A DNA stretch of 64,000 nucleotides. Source: Paenibacillus polymyxa M1. Its GTDB lineage: Bacteria; Bacillota; Bacilli; Paenibacillales; Paenibacillaceae. The position numbers were made by a program, and so were the translations under genes. Positions 1 through 8,914 of the stretch are shown piece by piece. The stretch lies in contig NC_017542.1 in assembly GCF_000237325.1 (NCBI RefSeq), positions 1,061,501 to 1,125,500 on the forward strand, written 5' to 3'. Below the pieces are notes generated by a model that was not told where the DNA came from, did no database searches, and worked only from the letters and a program-made list of their open reading frames with translations. The stretch's first letter is position 1; each line of letters begins with the position of its first letter.

Positions 1-435
1 ACGGTAAGTGGAAATGTAGCAATGCCGTTGGAACTGGCAGGTGTCGCGAAAAAAGAGAGAGCAGAACGCGTGCGCGAATGCCTGCAATTCGTCGGTTTAG
101 CGGATAAGGCAGAACAGTATCCGGCACAACTGAGCGGAGGCCAAAAGCAACGTGTGGCGATTGCCAGAGCACTGGCGAATCGACCTGCGGTGCTGCTTTG
201 TGATGAGCCGACCTCAGCCCTTGATCCGCAGACGACTGCGGATATTCTAGGCGTGTTACGGGAGATCAACCGTGAACTGGGAGTTACCATTGTAATCGTC
301 ACGCATGATATGGACGTGGTACGCAACATTTGTACCCATGTATCAGAAATGCGGGATGGACAGCTGCTTTCAACGCAACGTGTAGCTGACGCTGCGGTAG
401 GTTCAACAGCGAAAGCAGGTGAAGCTGATGAATGA
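1..435 (+). CDS. metN: Methionine ABC transporter ATPase MetN, 5' end outside window
   Basis: ATP-hydrolysing subunit of a methionine importer, acting on the cytoplasmic face of the membrane with the permease and lipoprotein encoded next. The frame is open from base 1, so the Walker A part lies upstream of the window. Visible are the ABC signature LSGGQKQR, the Walker B stretch [12 protein letters not shown] and the H-loop VTHDMD. The reading MPLEL near the start matches the MetN family region before the signature. Only about 40 residues follow the H-loop, whereas typical MetN proteins (about 340 aa) continue into a C-terminal NIL/ACT-like regulatory domain. That domain appears to be absent. 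The stop codon overlaps the start of metI, which indicates translational coupling. Assignment to methionine rests on the metI and metQ neighbours. Confidence 0.9.
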   Translation, partial: TVSGNVAMPLELAGVAKKERAERVRECLQFVGLADKAEQYPAQLSGGQKQRVAIARALANRPAVLLCDEPTSALDPQTTADILGVLREINRELGVTIVIVTHDMDVVRNICTHVSEMRDGQLLSTQRVADAAVGSTAKAGEADE

Positions 436-1099
436 AATGCTAAGCATCATTGCGCAATATCAGTCTGAGATATGGAAAGCCATCGGAGAGACGTTTATCA
501 TGGTGGGGATTTCCATCGCAGCAGCTGTACTGTTAGGGCTTCCGGCAGGAACGATTTTGTATTTGTGCGGCAAAGGGCAAAAATATGAAAACCGACTGCT
601 CTTCACCATTCTGAACAGTGTGGTCAATGTCATCCGCTCGTTCCCGTTTTTGCTGCTCGTCGTGTTTATGATTCCATTTACACGTCTGGTCGTAGGGACG
701 GCGCTGGGCACGATGGCTGCTACGGTTCCCTTGTCAGTGGTGGCCATCGCCTATTATTCGAGGCTGGTGGAGCAGTCATTGCTTGAGGTGCCCAAGGGTG
801 TGATTGAAGCCGCTACTTCTATGGGAGCATCCACCCTCCAGCTTATTTTTAAATTTCTATACGTGGAAGCCCGTTCCGGGCTAGTACTGGGTTTGACCAC
901 GTCCACCATAAGCTTCATCTCCTACTCCACGGTGATGGGCATTGTGGGCGGCGGCGGGGTAGGCGATTTTGCCATTCGCTATGGTTACCAGCGGTTCGAA
1001 ACAGGCTTGATGGCGTTCACCATCGTCGTTATGATTATTTTCGTACAAACGATCCAGTTCACCGGAAGCACCATATCCCGCCGGATCGACAAGCGGTAA
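428..1099 (+). CDS. metI: Methionine ABC transporter permease MetI
   Basis: Integral membrane permease of the MetNIQ methionine importer, about 223 aa and the usual size for the family. It shows several hydrophobic segments and the EAA-type loop ([11 protein letters not shown]) that contacts the ATPase. The ATG at 428 is chosen because an AGGTGA Shine-Dalgarno sequence ends six bases before it. A GTG at 419 in the same frame would add three residues. Either start overlaps the end of metN, so the two are one transcription unit. A 288-base gap holding a palindromic element separates it from metQ. Confidence 0.9.
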   Translation: MNEMLSIIAQYQSEIWKAIGETFIMVGISIAAAVLLGLPAGTILYLCGKGQKYENRLLFTILNSVVNVIRSFPFLLLVVFMIPFTRLVVGTALGTMAATVPLSVVAIAYYSRLVEQSLLEVPKGVIEAATSMGASTLQLIFKFLYVEARSGLVLGLTTSTISFISYSTVMGIVGGGGVGDFAIRYGYQRFETGLMAFTIVVMIIFVQTIQFTGSTISRRIDKR

Positions 1100-1204
1100 A
1101 TGGTAGAGAATTAATTTGATGCTACGAATCAATCATTTCACTACACTTGCACCACTCACTATGGGAAAGAGAAATGACTTTACAGTGCCTCAAAAGCGGA
1201 GCGG

Positions 1205-1316
1205 GCAGAATTGCTCTGGAGAAGCGTCAGCGTTCGCCTTTGAAATGGGATTCTAACCTATCATCACTTTTAAATGAGAGAATCCCATTTCAACAGCGAT
1301 CGGAAGAGCAATCTGC
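1205..1316. repeat. Long palindromic element between metI and metQ
   Basis: Perfect inner arms of 13 bases (GAAATGGGATTCT at 1242-1254 and its complement at 1279-1291) flank a 24-base loop. Outer arms at 1205-1217 and 1305-1316 pair as well, with one base missing. The whole could fold into a two-tier hairpin. It has no T-run after it, so it does not look like a simple terminator. It resembles the small palindromic repeats (REP or MITE-like) found between genes in many genomes, but no second copy was noticed in this window. Confidence 0.65.
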
Positions 1317-1387
1317 ACGCGAAGCGGCTATACTGTAACTCATTTTTCACCTTCCCAATCACAACTAATTTGGAGGTTCAACATCGA

Positions 1388-2245
1388 ATGAGTCGGAAAA
1401 ACAACATGAAAACGAACTTGAAATTACTTACACTATTTGCAGTCGTTATGCTGCTGGTTGCCGGATGCGGTGGTCAAAAGCAGGCTACACAAGAAACAAC
1501 AACTAAAGAAGCAGCTTCCCAAAAAGAAGTAACCTTGAAAGTAGCCACGCTAATCCCACCGATGACAGATGTGCTGGATATCGTGAAGCCACTGCTTAAA
1601 CAGGACGGAGTCAATCTGGAAATCGTCGTGCTGTCAGACAATATCCAACCGAACAACGCATTGGCAAGCCACGAAGTGGATGCTAACTTCTTTCAGCATG
1701 CACCGTTTATGCAACAATATAATGAAAGCAACAAGTCTGATTTGGTAGCAGTAAAACCAATTTATAACGCCATTTATGGCGCGTACTCCAAAAAATACAA
1801 GAACGTTAAAGACCTGCCCGAAGGTGCGACGATTGCCATTGCCAATGATCCGGCCAATACGGGACGTTCTTTGGTAATGATGGAGCAAAACGGTTTGATC
1901 AAGCTTAAAGAAGGTGTAGGCTATAATGCTACACAGGCTGATATTATTGAGAATAAGAAAAAGTTTGTGTTTAGAGAAGTGGATTTGTTGATGCTGGCGC
2001 GGTCGCTGGATGATGTGGACATGGCTGCCATGTATCCCGCATATGCCAAGCCGCTCGGTCTGACACCGAAGAAGGACGCACTGATTACCGAAAAAGATGA
2101 TACGCACTTTGCCATTAATTTGGTAGCGCGTAAGGATAATGCAGATTCTGATGCCATTCAAAAGCTGGCAAAACGAATGACCGGACCGGAAGTACGTAAA
2201 TTTTTTGAGGACAATTACAAGGATAGCGTTGTTCCAGCATTTTAA
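1388..2245 (+). CDS. metQ: Methionine-binding lipoprotein MetQ
   Basis: Substrate-binding component of the methionine importer, lipid-anchored outside the membrane. The N terminus has basic residues, a hydrophobic stretch and the lipobox LVAGC with Cys27. The mature part has the family segment ASHEVDANFFQH and is of normal length (285 aa). The start at 1388 is preceded by GGAGG at 1372-1376. An in-frame ATG far upstream at 1274 lies inside the palindromic element and would bury the signal peptide, so it was not used. A second ATG at 1406 is also possible. The gene follows metNI, with the palindrome in between. Confidence 0.92.
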   Translation: MSRKNNMKTNLKLLTLFAVVMLLVAGCGGQKQATQETTTKEAASQKEVTLKVATLIPPMTDVLDIVKPLLKQDGVNLEIVVLSDNIQPNNALASHEVDANFFQHAPFMQQYNESNKSDLVAVKPIYNAIYGAYSKKYKNVKDLPEGATIAIANDPANTGRSLVMMEQNGLIKLKEGVGYNATQADIIENKKKFVFREVDLLMLARSLDDVDMAAMYPAYAKPLGLTPKKDALITEKDDTHFAINLVARKDNADSDAIQKLAKRMTGPEVRKFFEDNYKDSVVPAF

Positions 2246-2481
2246 ATAAATATTGAAACATTATTTTTGATGATATTTGACCTGTATAATGGAGTGAAGT
2301 CTGTGAAAAGCAGATGGTCTCCCTTGTGCAGGTCTTTTTCTTTTCTATCCTTAATATGGATAAATTTCATCGAAAACAGGGTACAAAGTCTTATTTTTTA
2401 AGATTTGGGGTGTTACAACGCTGAGAATTTTGGTCATAAAGGGCGATAGAGTAATGATAAGGAACATATTAAAATAATTAT

Positions 2482-2497
2482 ACGAACAAACATTCGT
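2482..2497. promoter_or_regulatory. LexA (SOS box)-like palindrome
   Basis: ACGAACAAACATTCGT is an imperfect palindrome with five-base perfect ends. It fits the Bacillus LexA/DinR consensus CGAACRNRYGTTYG except for A in place of the G that opens the right half. It lies about 90 bases before the start of the following gene. The same gap (2246-2587) also has an ACAAACAT/ATGTTTGT inverted repeat overlapping it. No clear sigma-A promoter was recognised. Binding is an inference. Confidence 0.4.
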
Positions 2498-2587
2498 CTT
2501 TCATTTTATTAATGATGTTTGTATGAAGGTCGAGAAATTCAGCTGACAACGGGTAAAAAGTGTGAATAAACAAGGAAGGGAAACGAT

Positions 2588-3007
2588 ATGGAGCTGTTTG
2601 TAACTGTAAAAAGTTTGGGAAAGCGCAAGCCCGCACTCGCACGACAGGAAATAGAGCTGAACCCTACTCCAGAAACATTGCGGGATTTGATTACTGCAAC
2701 CGTTGCCCTGAATGTTCAGAAACTACGGGAAAAGCAGGAGAGTGTCGCGCTGATTCCGTTCCTCACGGGAGAGGAAATTCAGGCACAAGGCGAGATAGGC
2801 AAAGTAGGATTTGGTTCCATATATAATGACGGTGTTCCTGATATTGAGGAAGCCGTGAACACGGCGATGCAGGCCTTTGAAGATGGATTATACAGAGTTT
2901 TTGTATGTGATGAGGAAGCGACTGAACTGGATGCTCCTTTGTCACTTCATGCAGGGGATGAGATTGTATTTATACGCTTCACAATGTTGGCTGGAGGCCT
3001 ATGGTAG
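2588..3007 (+). CDS. Uncharacterised 139-aa protein linked to DUF4132
   Basis: I do not recognise this protein. It is 139 aa, soluble by appearance, without signal peptide or membrane segment, and acidic toward the middle. A strong Shine-Dalgarno (AAGGAAGGG) precedes the ATG. The stop lies 15 bases before the start of the giant DUF4132 gene, with a GAGGAGGAG ribosome site between them, so the two are almost certainly cotranscribed and may act together. The C terminus (EIVFIRFTMLAGGLW) is hydrophobic but too short for an anchor. No catalytic motif was recognised. Confidence 0.8.
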   Translation: MELFVTVKSLGKRKPALARQEIELNPTPETLRDLITATVALNVQKLREKQESVALIPFLTGEEIQAQGEIGKVGFGSIYNDGVPDIEEAVNTAMQAFEDGLYRVFVCDEEATELDAPLSLHAGDEIVFIRFTMLAGGLW

Positions 3008-3022
3008 AGGAGGAGACGAAAT

Positions 3023-6000
3023 ATGCATCAGGAGAAAAATGAGCAGGAATATTTCGCCACACTGAAAGAGCGCGCGGCGCAACTGGGTGGACAGCAACAG
3101 GAGTTGGCTCAGTATGTTGTGGAACTGGGTAAGCTTCATTACATACAAGAGGTCGAGGAGCCATTTATCGAATGTCAGCGAATATTGAAAGAACGGGCAG
3201 CAGAAAGCGGGGAACGGCTGTTCAAGCCACTGGCAGAGGTACTGCGTGCTCTAATTGGACAAACAGCTGGCAATGTGTTCGCACATCTAACAGAACATGT
3301 GACTGAATATCCATACAGCACCGGATATGAGCGCAGACCGTTTCGCACTTCGGATATTACCGCTCATACTTCCCGGGTTTATAAAAAAATGGTGCAGTTG
3401 ATCCGAATGGACTGTATCGGATTCTCTATAATGGATTATTTAACGAAAAAAGACTATGAACCAGGCAGGGATTACCGAATTCAGGAGACGATTGGTGATT
3501 GGATTGCTTACGAGCTAGACAATGGCAATTCACAGGTGTCTGAGGCGCTAAAAGCTATTATTTATGGGGATAATCAGGCGGCGCTACTTACTCGCAATAT
3601 GATTAAAGGCATGCTGCTGAGCCATCAAGAAGAGAATTATCACATGATTGGCGAGCTGCTGGCAGCGGCCAAGCTTCAGGAGGGATTGCGCCAAAGCATT
3701 GTGGAGCAAATGGATGAAGGAACTCCAGAGGCTCTCATTTATCTGTTAAAGGTGATCATCGACCAAGGCTTCATTCGTTACAGTTCGGTGGTGCGGGCGC
3801 TTGCAGTCTGGACGGGCATGGGCTTGGAATCCGCGAATCAGCGGGTCGTTCGCCAACTGATCGAGCAGGCATATGATGCATTGACTCGCAGTGAATTGCG
3901 CCAGGAATGGCTGACCAGCTCAAATGCTAATGAACTGTATATGAGTTTGTGGGCTACAGCAGTACATGAGGAACGTGACTTGTATGGACAGGTTCGCCAA
4001 CTTATGGAGCAGGGAGCAGCTTACCAGAAGATCGTAGCACAGTATGTACTGTCTAATACTAAAAACAAGGATCTGCGCCTCGGAATTGCTAGAGAATATC
4101 TGGATGAGACGGATCCGGAGCTTCGCTATTGGATACTCACGAACTATACAACTGATTATTTTTATGAATGGGTAGAAGGCGGGACGGTCGCGGATCGAAT
4201 CGTTAAAGTGGCGCGCACTCCTTTGTTGGAGAGCAAAGAGGAGCGTCGTAAGGATTTTGAACGACTTTATAACCTGTTTGTACATATGAAAAAGGGAGAG
4301 TCTACCGAACCCTCCAAGGTACTGGATTATGTGAATTTGTATCACCGCTCGGATGCAGCTATTCAAAAAATGCTGTATCTCGCTGGTTATGATATGGACG
4401 CTTCCTGGATTGGGGAAATTATAGCCTTAAAGGATCAGATTAGCCCTAATCTGCGCGGCGAGATATTGAATCATTTTGTGCAGAATCCTGAGGATGCGGT
4501 ACAGCGTAATTTTATTTTTTTCAGCTTGTCTGACAAAAGTATGAGTATCCGTGAGTTCGCTGTGGCTAAGGCGCGTAAGCTGACGCTGTCGGAACCAGAA
4601 ATGCAGCAAATGGAAGCCTTATTAAAGCTCAAGACAGGCTCGTTGCGACAAAGTGTCATCGGTGTGTTGCTTTCACAATCGGAAGAGCCGCTAGCTGGCT
4701 CTTTGGAACGCTTGCTTCGTGCTAAGGCGGAACTGCAACGATTGGGTGGCCTGGAAATTTTGACGAAGATATATGCAGATCCTGATCGTGCCGAGCAGTA
4801 TGAAAGCCTGCGGTCTTTGGCGGATATCATTCAGCAACCCACCGCCAAAGAGGAGCAACTGCTGTCCAAGTTGGGACAGGAGGATGCTTATACAGGGACA
4901 AACGGCTTTGGCCTGTACGATCCGAATGTCAAGGAAGCTTGGTTGGAAGAGAAAGTTGATCTGGGTGATTTCCGAATGGCCGATGTTTTTGTTAGCCCAT
5001 TGGAAAAGCTCAAGCAGTTCTTGAATGGACTGGATGAACTGGTTCATCATCATCGTGATGTGGAATATACTGCGAAGTATTATTCAGGCTACCAAGATAC
5101 ATTGCTTATTGGGATGAACCTTCGCCCTCTACGGATGATTCAGGTCGATGAAGAAGTAGATTCCAGGCTGTCTTTATATCCTCTTTACGAGGAATGGGAC
5201 CGTTATTTGCAGGAAAGCGGCATAGAAGCGCGTGAATTGCTGGAGCTTGTTTTTTATGATCGATTGGAGCCTATGGACCGAACGTTGGATCGTTACTATC
5301 GATATTTCTCATTTAACTTTGGCTATTCAGAACAAAGCAAGCACAAGCTGCTGGAAGGATGGCGTAAAGACTTCGCCGAGCAAATGTATCCTTTAGAGCG
5401 GATTAACGAGGTTCAAAAGTGGATGGCAGAGCTGACCTATACCGATCAGGTAAGCACATTAATTAATGCCTATTTTATGGACACAGCCGGAGCCGAGACA
5501 TTTGACGTAATCGACCTTGCCTTAAATTCACTGATGCAGAGTATGCCTAAGGATAGACCTGCAGAGGATATGGGAATGTTTCATCTATTGTCCAGTCCGT
5601 GGGTGGCATTGGAGAAGGGACGAATTCATGATAGTGAGTCCTTTAAGCGCTTTTTCCATACCTTTGTGAACTACGCAGAATGGCCAGGAATGGGAAATCG
5701 TTTTTATTCTCCGCTGGATCTGGAGGATTACTTCAAAGCCTATGAAAAAGGGCTGATCGGTGTAGGTGAAGTGTATCGGGAGCTGTTGGCCAGTAGTGAT
5801 AGCAGAAGCCATATGAGCACCTTAACCAATGCCCGTAATACATGGATTTCCAGCAAACCAGAATTTTTGGAGATACGTCGTACGGTTATTGATCGACTGC
5901 TGGAGGTTGAATTGGTTCGAGGCGACTTGCCTACCGAGGCCACACCAAAGGTGATGGGTCTGAGCCGGATTGAAGGCATGGATTATTTTATCCGTATTCT

Positions 6001-7990
6001 GGAGGGTCTCGACAAGGAAACGTTCGTGCGTGGTTATGTGTACGGCTACGGTGATCGTATCACCAAAAAGGAATCGTTCAGCCACTTGCTCAAGGCATGT
6101 TATCCAAGTGATGGCGAGGATGCTGCATTGCTCAAGGAAAAGCTGAAACACACTAAAATTACAGATAAACGTCTGCTGGAGGCTGCAATGTATGCCCCGC
6201 AGTGGATTGAGATTGTAGCAGGTTATCTCGGATGGGAAGGACTTCGCAGTGCGGCATGGTACTTCCATGCGCATATCAATGAAGGCTTTTCGGCTGAGAA
6301 AGAAACGATTGTAGCTCATTATTCACCGATAGCTCCGCAGGATTTTAATGACGGTGCCTTCGATATTCACTGGTTTCATGAGGCCTATGAGACGCTGGGC
6401 GAGGAACGATTTGATCTGCTGTACGATTGTGCCAAGTATATTTCGGCTGGAGCCAATCATCGTCGCTCCCAGTTGTTTGCGGATGCAACGCTGGGTAAGC
6501 TGAAACGGAGTGAAATGGAAAAATCAGTGGAAGACAAGCGAAACAAAGACCATTTGTTGACCTATAGTCTGATTCCACTTGCCGAGCCGCCTGAATCAGA
6601 TGTCCGCGAACGTTATGATTTTATCCAGAAGTTTCTGGAACAAAGCAAAAAATTCGGGGCACAGCGTAAGGCTAGTGAGGCACTGGTTTCACGGATTGCG
6701 CTCGGGAATTTGGCACGTAACGCAGGTTATGATGACGTAACCCGTCTCGTCTGGGACATGGAAGCTCGCAAGCTGGATGATCTCCGCTCTTATTTTGAGC
6801 CCCAGGCCTTGGATGAGGCTACAACGATACAACTCGTTATTGATGATGAAGGAGCAGCAGATATTGAAATTGTCAGCAAAGGGAAGACGCTGAAATCCAT
6901 TCCGGCTCGTTTCAAGAAGGATGAGTATGTTACGTCGTTGAAAGAGCTTAAAGGAGATCTGGTAGACCAATATCGCAGAGCTCGCAAAGAATTGGAGCGC
7001 TCTATGGAGTCTGGTACGACCTTTATGGTAAAGGAATTGAGAGGACTGCTAGGCAATCCTGTGCTTGCTCCGCTGGTGGGGACACTGGTTTTCAAGGCTG
7101 GCGATCACCTTGGATATTTTAACGGGGATACGTTAGCGTTGACTGCTCCTTCTGCTGAACAGCATACTATTGGAGAAGAAGATAAGCTGATTATCGCACA
7201 TCCACTTCATTTGTACGAAAGTGGTCGTTGGAGTGAATTCCAGAAGGACCTATTCGACCGTCAGATACGCCAGCCATTTAAACAGGTGTTCCGTGAGTTG
7301 TATCTGCTAAATGCTGATGAACGTGCTAACGCGACAGTTTCCCATCGGTATGCGGGACATCAGGTACAGCCGAATAAAACGGTATCTCTACTAAAAGGTC
7401 GCCACTGGACGGTCAGCTATGAGGACGGACTCCAAAAGGTGTTCTATGCCGAGAATCTGATTGCGAACCTGTATGCCATGGCCGATTGGTTCTCACCAGC
7501 GGATACTGAAGCTCCTACACTGGAGACCGTGCAGTTCTTTGATCGGACAACCTATAAGAGCGTGCCTTTGGAGGAGGTTCCACCTGTTCTTTTCTCTGAA
7601 GTTATGCGGGACGTGGATCTGGTTGTCAGTGTTGCTCATGTAGGCGGCGTTGATCCAGAGGCTAGTCTGACGACCGTTGAAATGCGTAAGGTCATTGTAC
7701 AGGAATCTCTTCGTCTGCTGAAAATTAGCAATGTACGCTTAGATGGGAATTATGCGCGTATAGATGGGAATCTTGGCGAGTATGCGGTCCACCTCGGAAG
7801 CGGTGGGGTCTACAAGCAAGCGAAGGGAGCACTGCACATTATTCCGGTGCATTCGCAGCATCGTGGGCGCATCTTCCTACCGTTTCTGGATGAGGATCCA
7901 AGAACAGCCGAGATTCTATCCAAAATAGCATTGCTGGCTGAGGATCAGAAGATCAAGGATCCGCAAATTCTTGCACAGCTTCAAGCGTAG
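3023..7990 (+). CDS. Giant DUF4132-domain protein (1655 aa)
   Basis: Very large cytoplasmic protein without signal peptide or membrane spans. The first about 1200 residues are mostly helical, with Leu-rich repeats of helices that suggest HEAT/ARM-like scaffolding. The segment from about residue 1250 (near LDDLRSYFEP) onward matches the DUF4132 family, which includes the E. coli MolR-type proteins, by its KELRGLLGNPVLAPLVGTLV and GDHLGYF stretches. The function of DUF4132 proteins is not established. The start follows GAGGAGGAG and lies 15 bases after the preceding gene. A LexA-like box upstream of the pair hints at damage-responsive expression, but that is inference. No nuclease, kinase or AAA motif was seen. 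Confidence 0.8.
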   Translation: MHQEKNEQEYFATLKERAAQLGGQQQELAQYVVELGKLHYIQEVEEPFIECQRILKERAAESGERLFKPLAEVLRALIGQTAGNVFAHLTEHVTEYPYSTGYERRPFRTSDITAHTSRVYKKMVQLIRMDCIGFSIMDYLTKKDYEPGRDYRIQETIGDWIAYELDNGNSQVSEALKAIIYGDNQAALLTRNMIKGMLLSHQEENYHMIGELLAAAKLQEGLRQSIVEQMDEGTPEALIYLLKVIIDQGFIRYSSVVRALAVWTGMGLESANQRVVRQLIEQAYDALTRSELRQEWLTSSNANELYMSLWATAVHEERDLYGQVRQLMEQGAAYQKIVAQYVLSNTKNKDLRLGIAREYLDETDPELRYWILTNYTTDYFYEWVEGGTVADRIVKVARTPLLESKEERRKDFERLYNLFVHMKKGESTEPSKVLDYVNLYHRSDAAIQKMLYLAGYDMDASWIGEIIALKDQISPNLRGEILNHFVQNPEDAVQRNFIFFSLSDKSMSIREFAVAKARKLTLSEPEMQQMEALLKLKTGSLRQSVIGVLLSQSEEPLAGSLERLLRAKAELQRLGGLEILTKIYADPDRAEQYESLRSLADIIQQPTAKEEQLLSKLGQEDAYTGTNGFGLYDPNVKEAWLEEKVDLGDFRMADVFVSPLEKLKQFLNGLDELVHHHRDVEYTAKYYSGYQDTLLIGMNLRPLRMIQVDEEVDSRLSLYPLYEEWDRYLQESGIEARELLELVFYDRLEPMDRTLDRYYRYFSFNFGYSEQSKHKLLEGWRKDFAEQMYPLERINEVQKWMAELTYTDQVSTLINAYFMDTAGAETFDVIDLALNSLMQSMPKDRPAEDMGMFHLLSSPWVALEKGRIHDSESFKRFFHTFVNYAEWPGMGNRFYSPLDLEDYFKAYEKGLIGVGEVYRELLASSDSRSHMSTLTNARNTWISSKPEFLEIRRTVIDRLLEVELVRGDLPTEATPKVMGLSRIEGMDYFIRILEGLDKETFVRGYVYGYGDRITKKESFSHLLKACYPSDGEDAALLKEKLKHTKITDKRLLEAAMYAPQWIEIVAGYLGWEGLRSAAWYFHAHINEGFSAEKETIVAHYSPIAPQDFNDGAFDIHWFHEAYETLGEERFDLLYDCAKYISAGANHRRSQLFADATLGKLKRSEMEKSVEDKRNKDHLLTYSLIPLAEPPESDVRERYDFIQKFLEQSKKFGAQRKASEALVSRIALGNLARNAGYDDVTRLVWDMEARKLDDLRSYFEPQALDEATTIQLVIDDEGAADIEIVSKGKTLKSIPARFKKDEYVTSLKELKGDLVDQYRRARKELERSMESGTTFMVKELRGLLGNPVLAPLVGTLVFKAGDHLGYFNGDTLALTAPSAEQHTIGEEDKLIIAHPLHLYESGRWSEFQKDLFDRQIRQPFKQVFRELYLLNADERANATVSHRYAGHQVQPNKTVSLLKGRHWTVSYEDGLQKVFYAENLIANLYAMADWFSPADTEAPTLETVQFFDRTTYKSVPLEEVPPVLFSEVMRDVDLVVSVAHVGGVDPEASLTTVEMRKVIVQESLRLLKISNVRLDGNYARIDGNLGEYAVHLGSGGVYKQAKGALHIIPVHSQHRGRIFLPFLDEDPRTAEILSKIALLAEDQKIKDPQILAQLQA

Positions 7991-8031
7991 GATAGATATT
8001 GTAATATAGAGAAAATAGAGAAAATCATAAT

Positions 8032-8111
8032 TAACTCAACGTTCGCACTTAGACATGGGTTTCAATCGACTATACAGGTGGAAGCTCAGTTTAGCTGCGG
8101 AGGTTGAGTTA
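8032..8111. repeat. Inverted repeat after the DUF4132 gene
   Basis: Nine-base perfect arms, TAACTCAAC at 8032-8040 and GTTGAGTTA at 8103-8111, enclose about 62 bases. There is no T-run, so termination is uncertain. It could be a long-loop terminator or a small palindromic element. Confidence 0.35.
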
Positions 8112-8225
8112 TTTAATACAAGGTACGAATCGAGCACGAATAAGGAGATATACATAAAAGGTTGTCTCTGTGTTTTGGCGGGAAGCTTACGACATCACAA
8201 TTGACGATAATAGGAGAATACAGCG

Positions 8226-8720
8226 ATGGTAAATAGCATCCTTTTAAAAGAGTACGCAACTGAGTATCAATCGCAAGTTGTCGATTTAATTTTACATATT
8301 CAACAAAAAGAATATAATATCGCCATCACTAAAGCAGATCAGCCTGATCTGCTTGACATTGAAAACTTCTATCAACATGGCAACGGTAACTTCTGGGTGG
8401 CTCTTCGCGGAGGAAGCGTAGTAGGAACGGTTGCCTTGCTGGATATCGGAAGCCATAAGACAGCACTCAGAAAGATGTTTGTCAAACGAAATTATAGAGG
8501 CAAAACCTTTAATGTTTCGAATCAATTACTTCAGCATGCCATAGAATGGGCCAAGGACCGGTCAGTCGAAGGAATCTATCTTGGAACAACACCGCAATTC
8601 GTAGCAGCTCATCGATTTTATGAGAAGAATGGATTTGTTAGTATAGCTCTGGACGAATTGCCAATGGGCTTTCCAGTTATGAAAGTGGATAAAAAGTTTT
8701 ACAAATACACCATTCAATAA
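8226..8720 (+). CDS. GNAT-family N-acetyltransferase
   Basis: Predicted acetyl-CoA-dependent acyltransferase of 164 aa, the normal size for a single GNAT domain. The central strand GSVVGTVALLDIGSHKTALR is followed by the acetyl-CoA-binding region (MFVKRNYRGKTF) and by AAHRFYEKNGF, the typical C-terminal GNAT motif. The ATG is preceded by AGGAG. The substrate cannot be read from sequence. The gene stands alone between two inverted repeats and shows no operon partner. Confidence 0.85.
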   Translation: MVNSILLKEYATEYQSQVVDLILHIQQKEYNIAITKADQPDLLDIENFYQHGNGNFWVALRGGSVVGTVALLDIGSHKTALRKMFVKRNYRGKTFNVSNQLLQHAIEWAKDRSVEGIYLGTTPQFVAAHRFYEKNGFVSIALDELPMGFPVMKVDKKFYKYTIQ

Positions 8721-8747
8721 ATGGCCTGAACCAAGACGATCCTGAAG

Positions 8748-8833
8748 GAAATTCCTGCTCAAAACTGACTTCGTGCTCGCCTTGCTGCCTTTCAGCGAAG
8801 CCGCAACACAAACTGTTGCCGAACAGGAATTTC
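8748..8833. repeat. Inverted repeat between GNAT and oxidoreductase genes
   Basis: Ten-base perfect arms, GAAATTCCTG at 8748-8757 and CAGGAATTTC at 8824-8833, surround a GC-richer 66-base loop. The right arm is followed by TTTTG, so it may act as a weak terminator for the GNAT gene, or be a palindromic repeat. Confidence 0.4.
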
Positions 8834-8914
8834 TTTTGTTTAGGGCAGGTGTTTGCTAGAATGAAGAAGATCGTGTAAGTCTACGTTAACTATACAACTG
8901 GGAGGGATACAAGT

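Noticed and set aside
1147..1338. Short open frame between metI and metQ
   Set aside because: It runs through the palindromic element, has no ribosome site and no protein-like composition.
2258..2300. TTGACC followed by TATAAT after metQ as a promoter
   Set aside because: Only two bases separate the two boxes, so they cannot form a sigma-A promoter.
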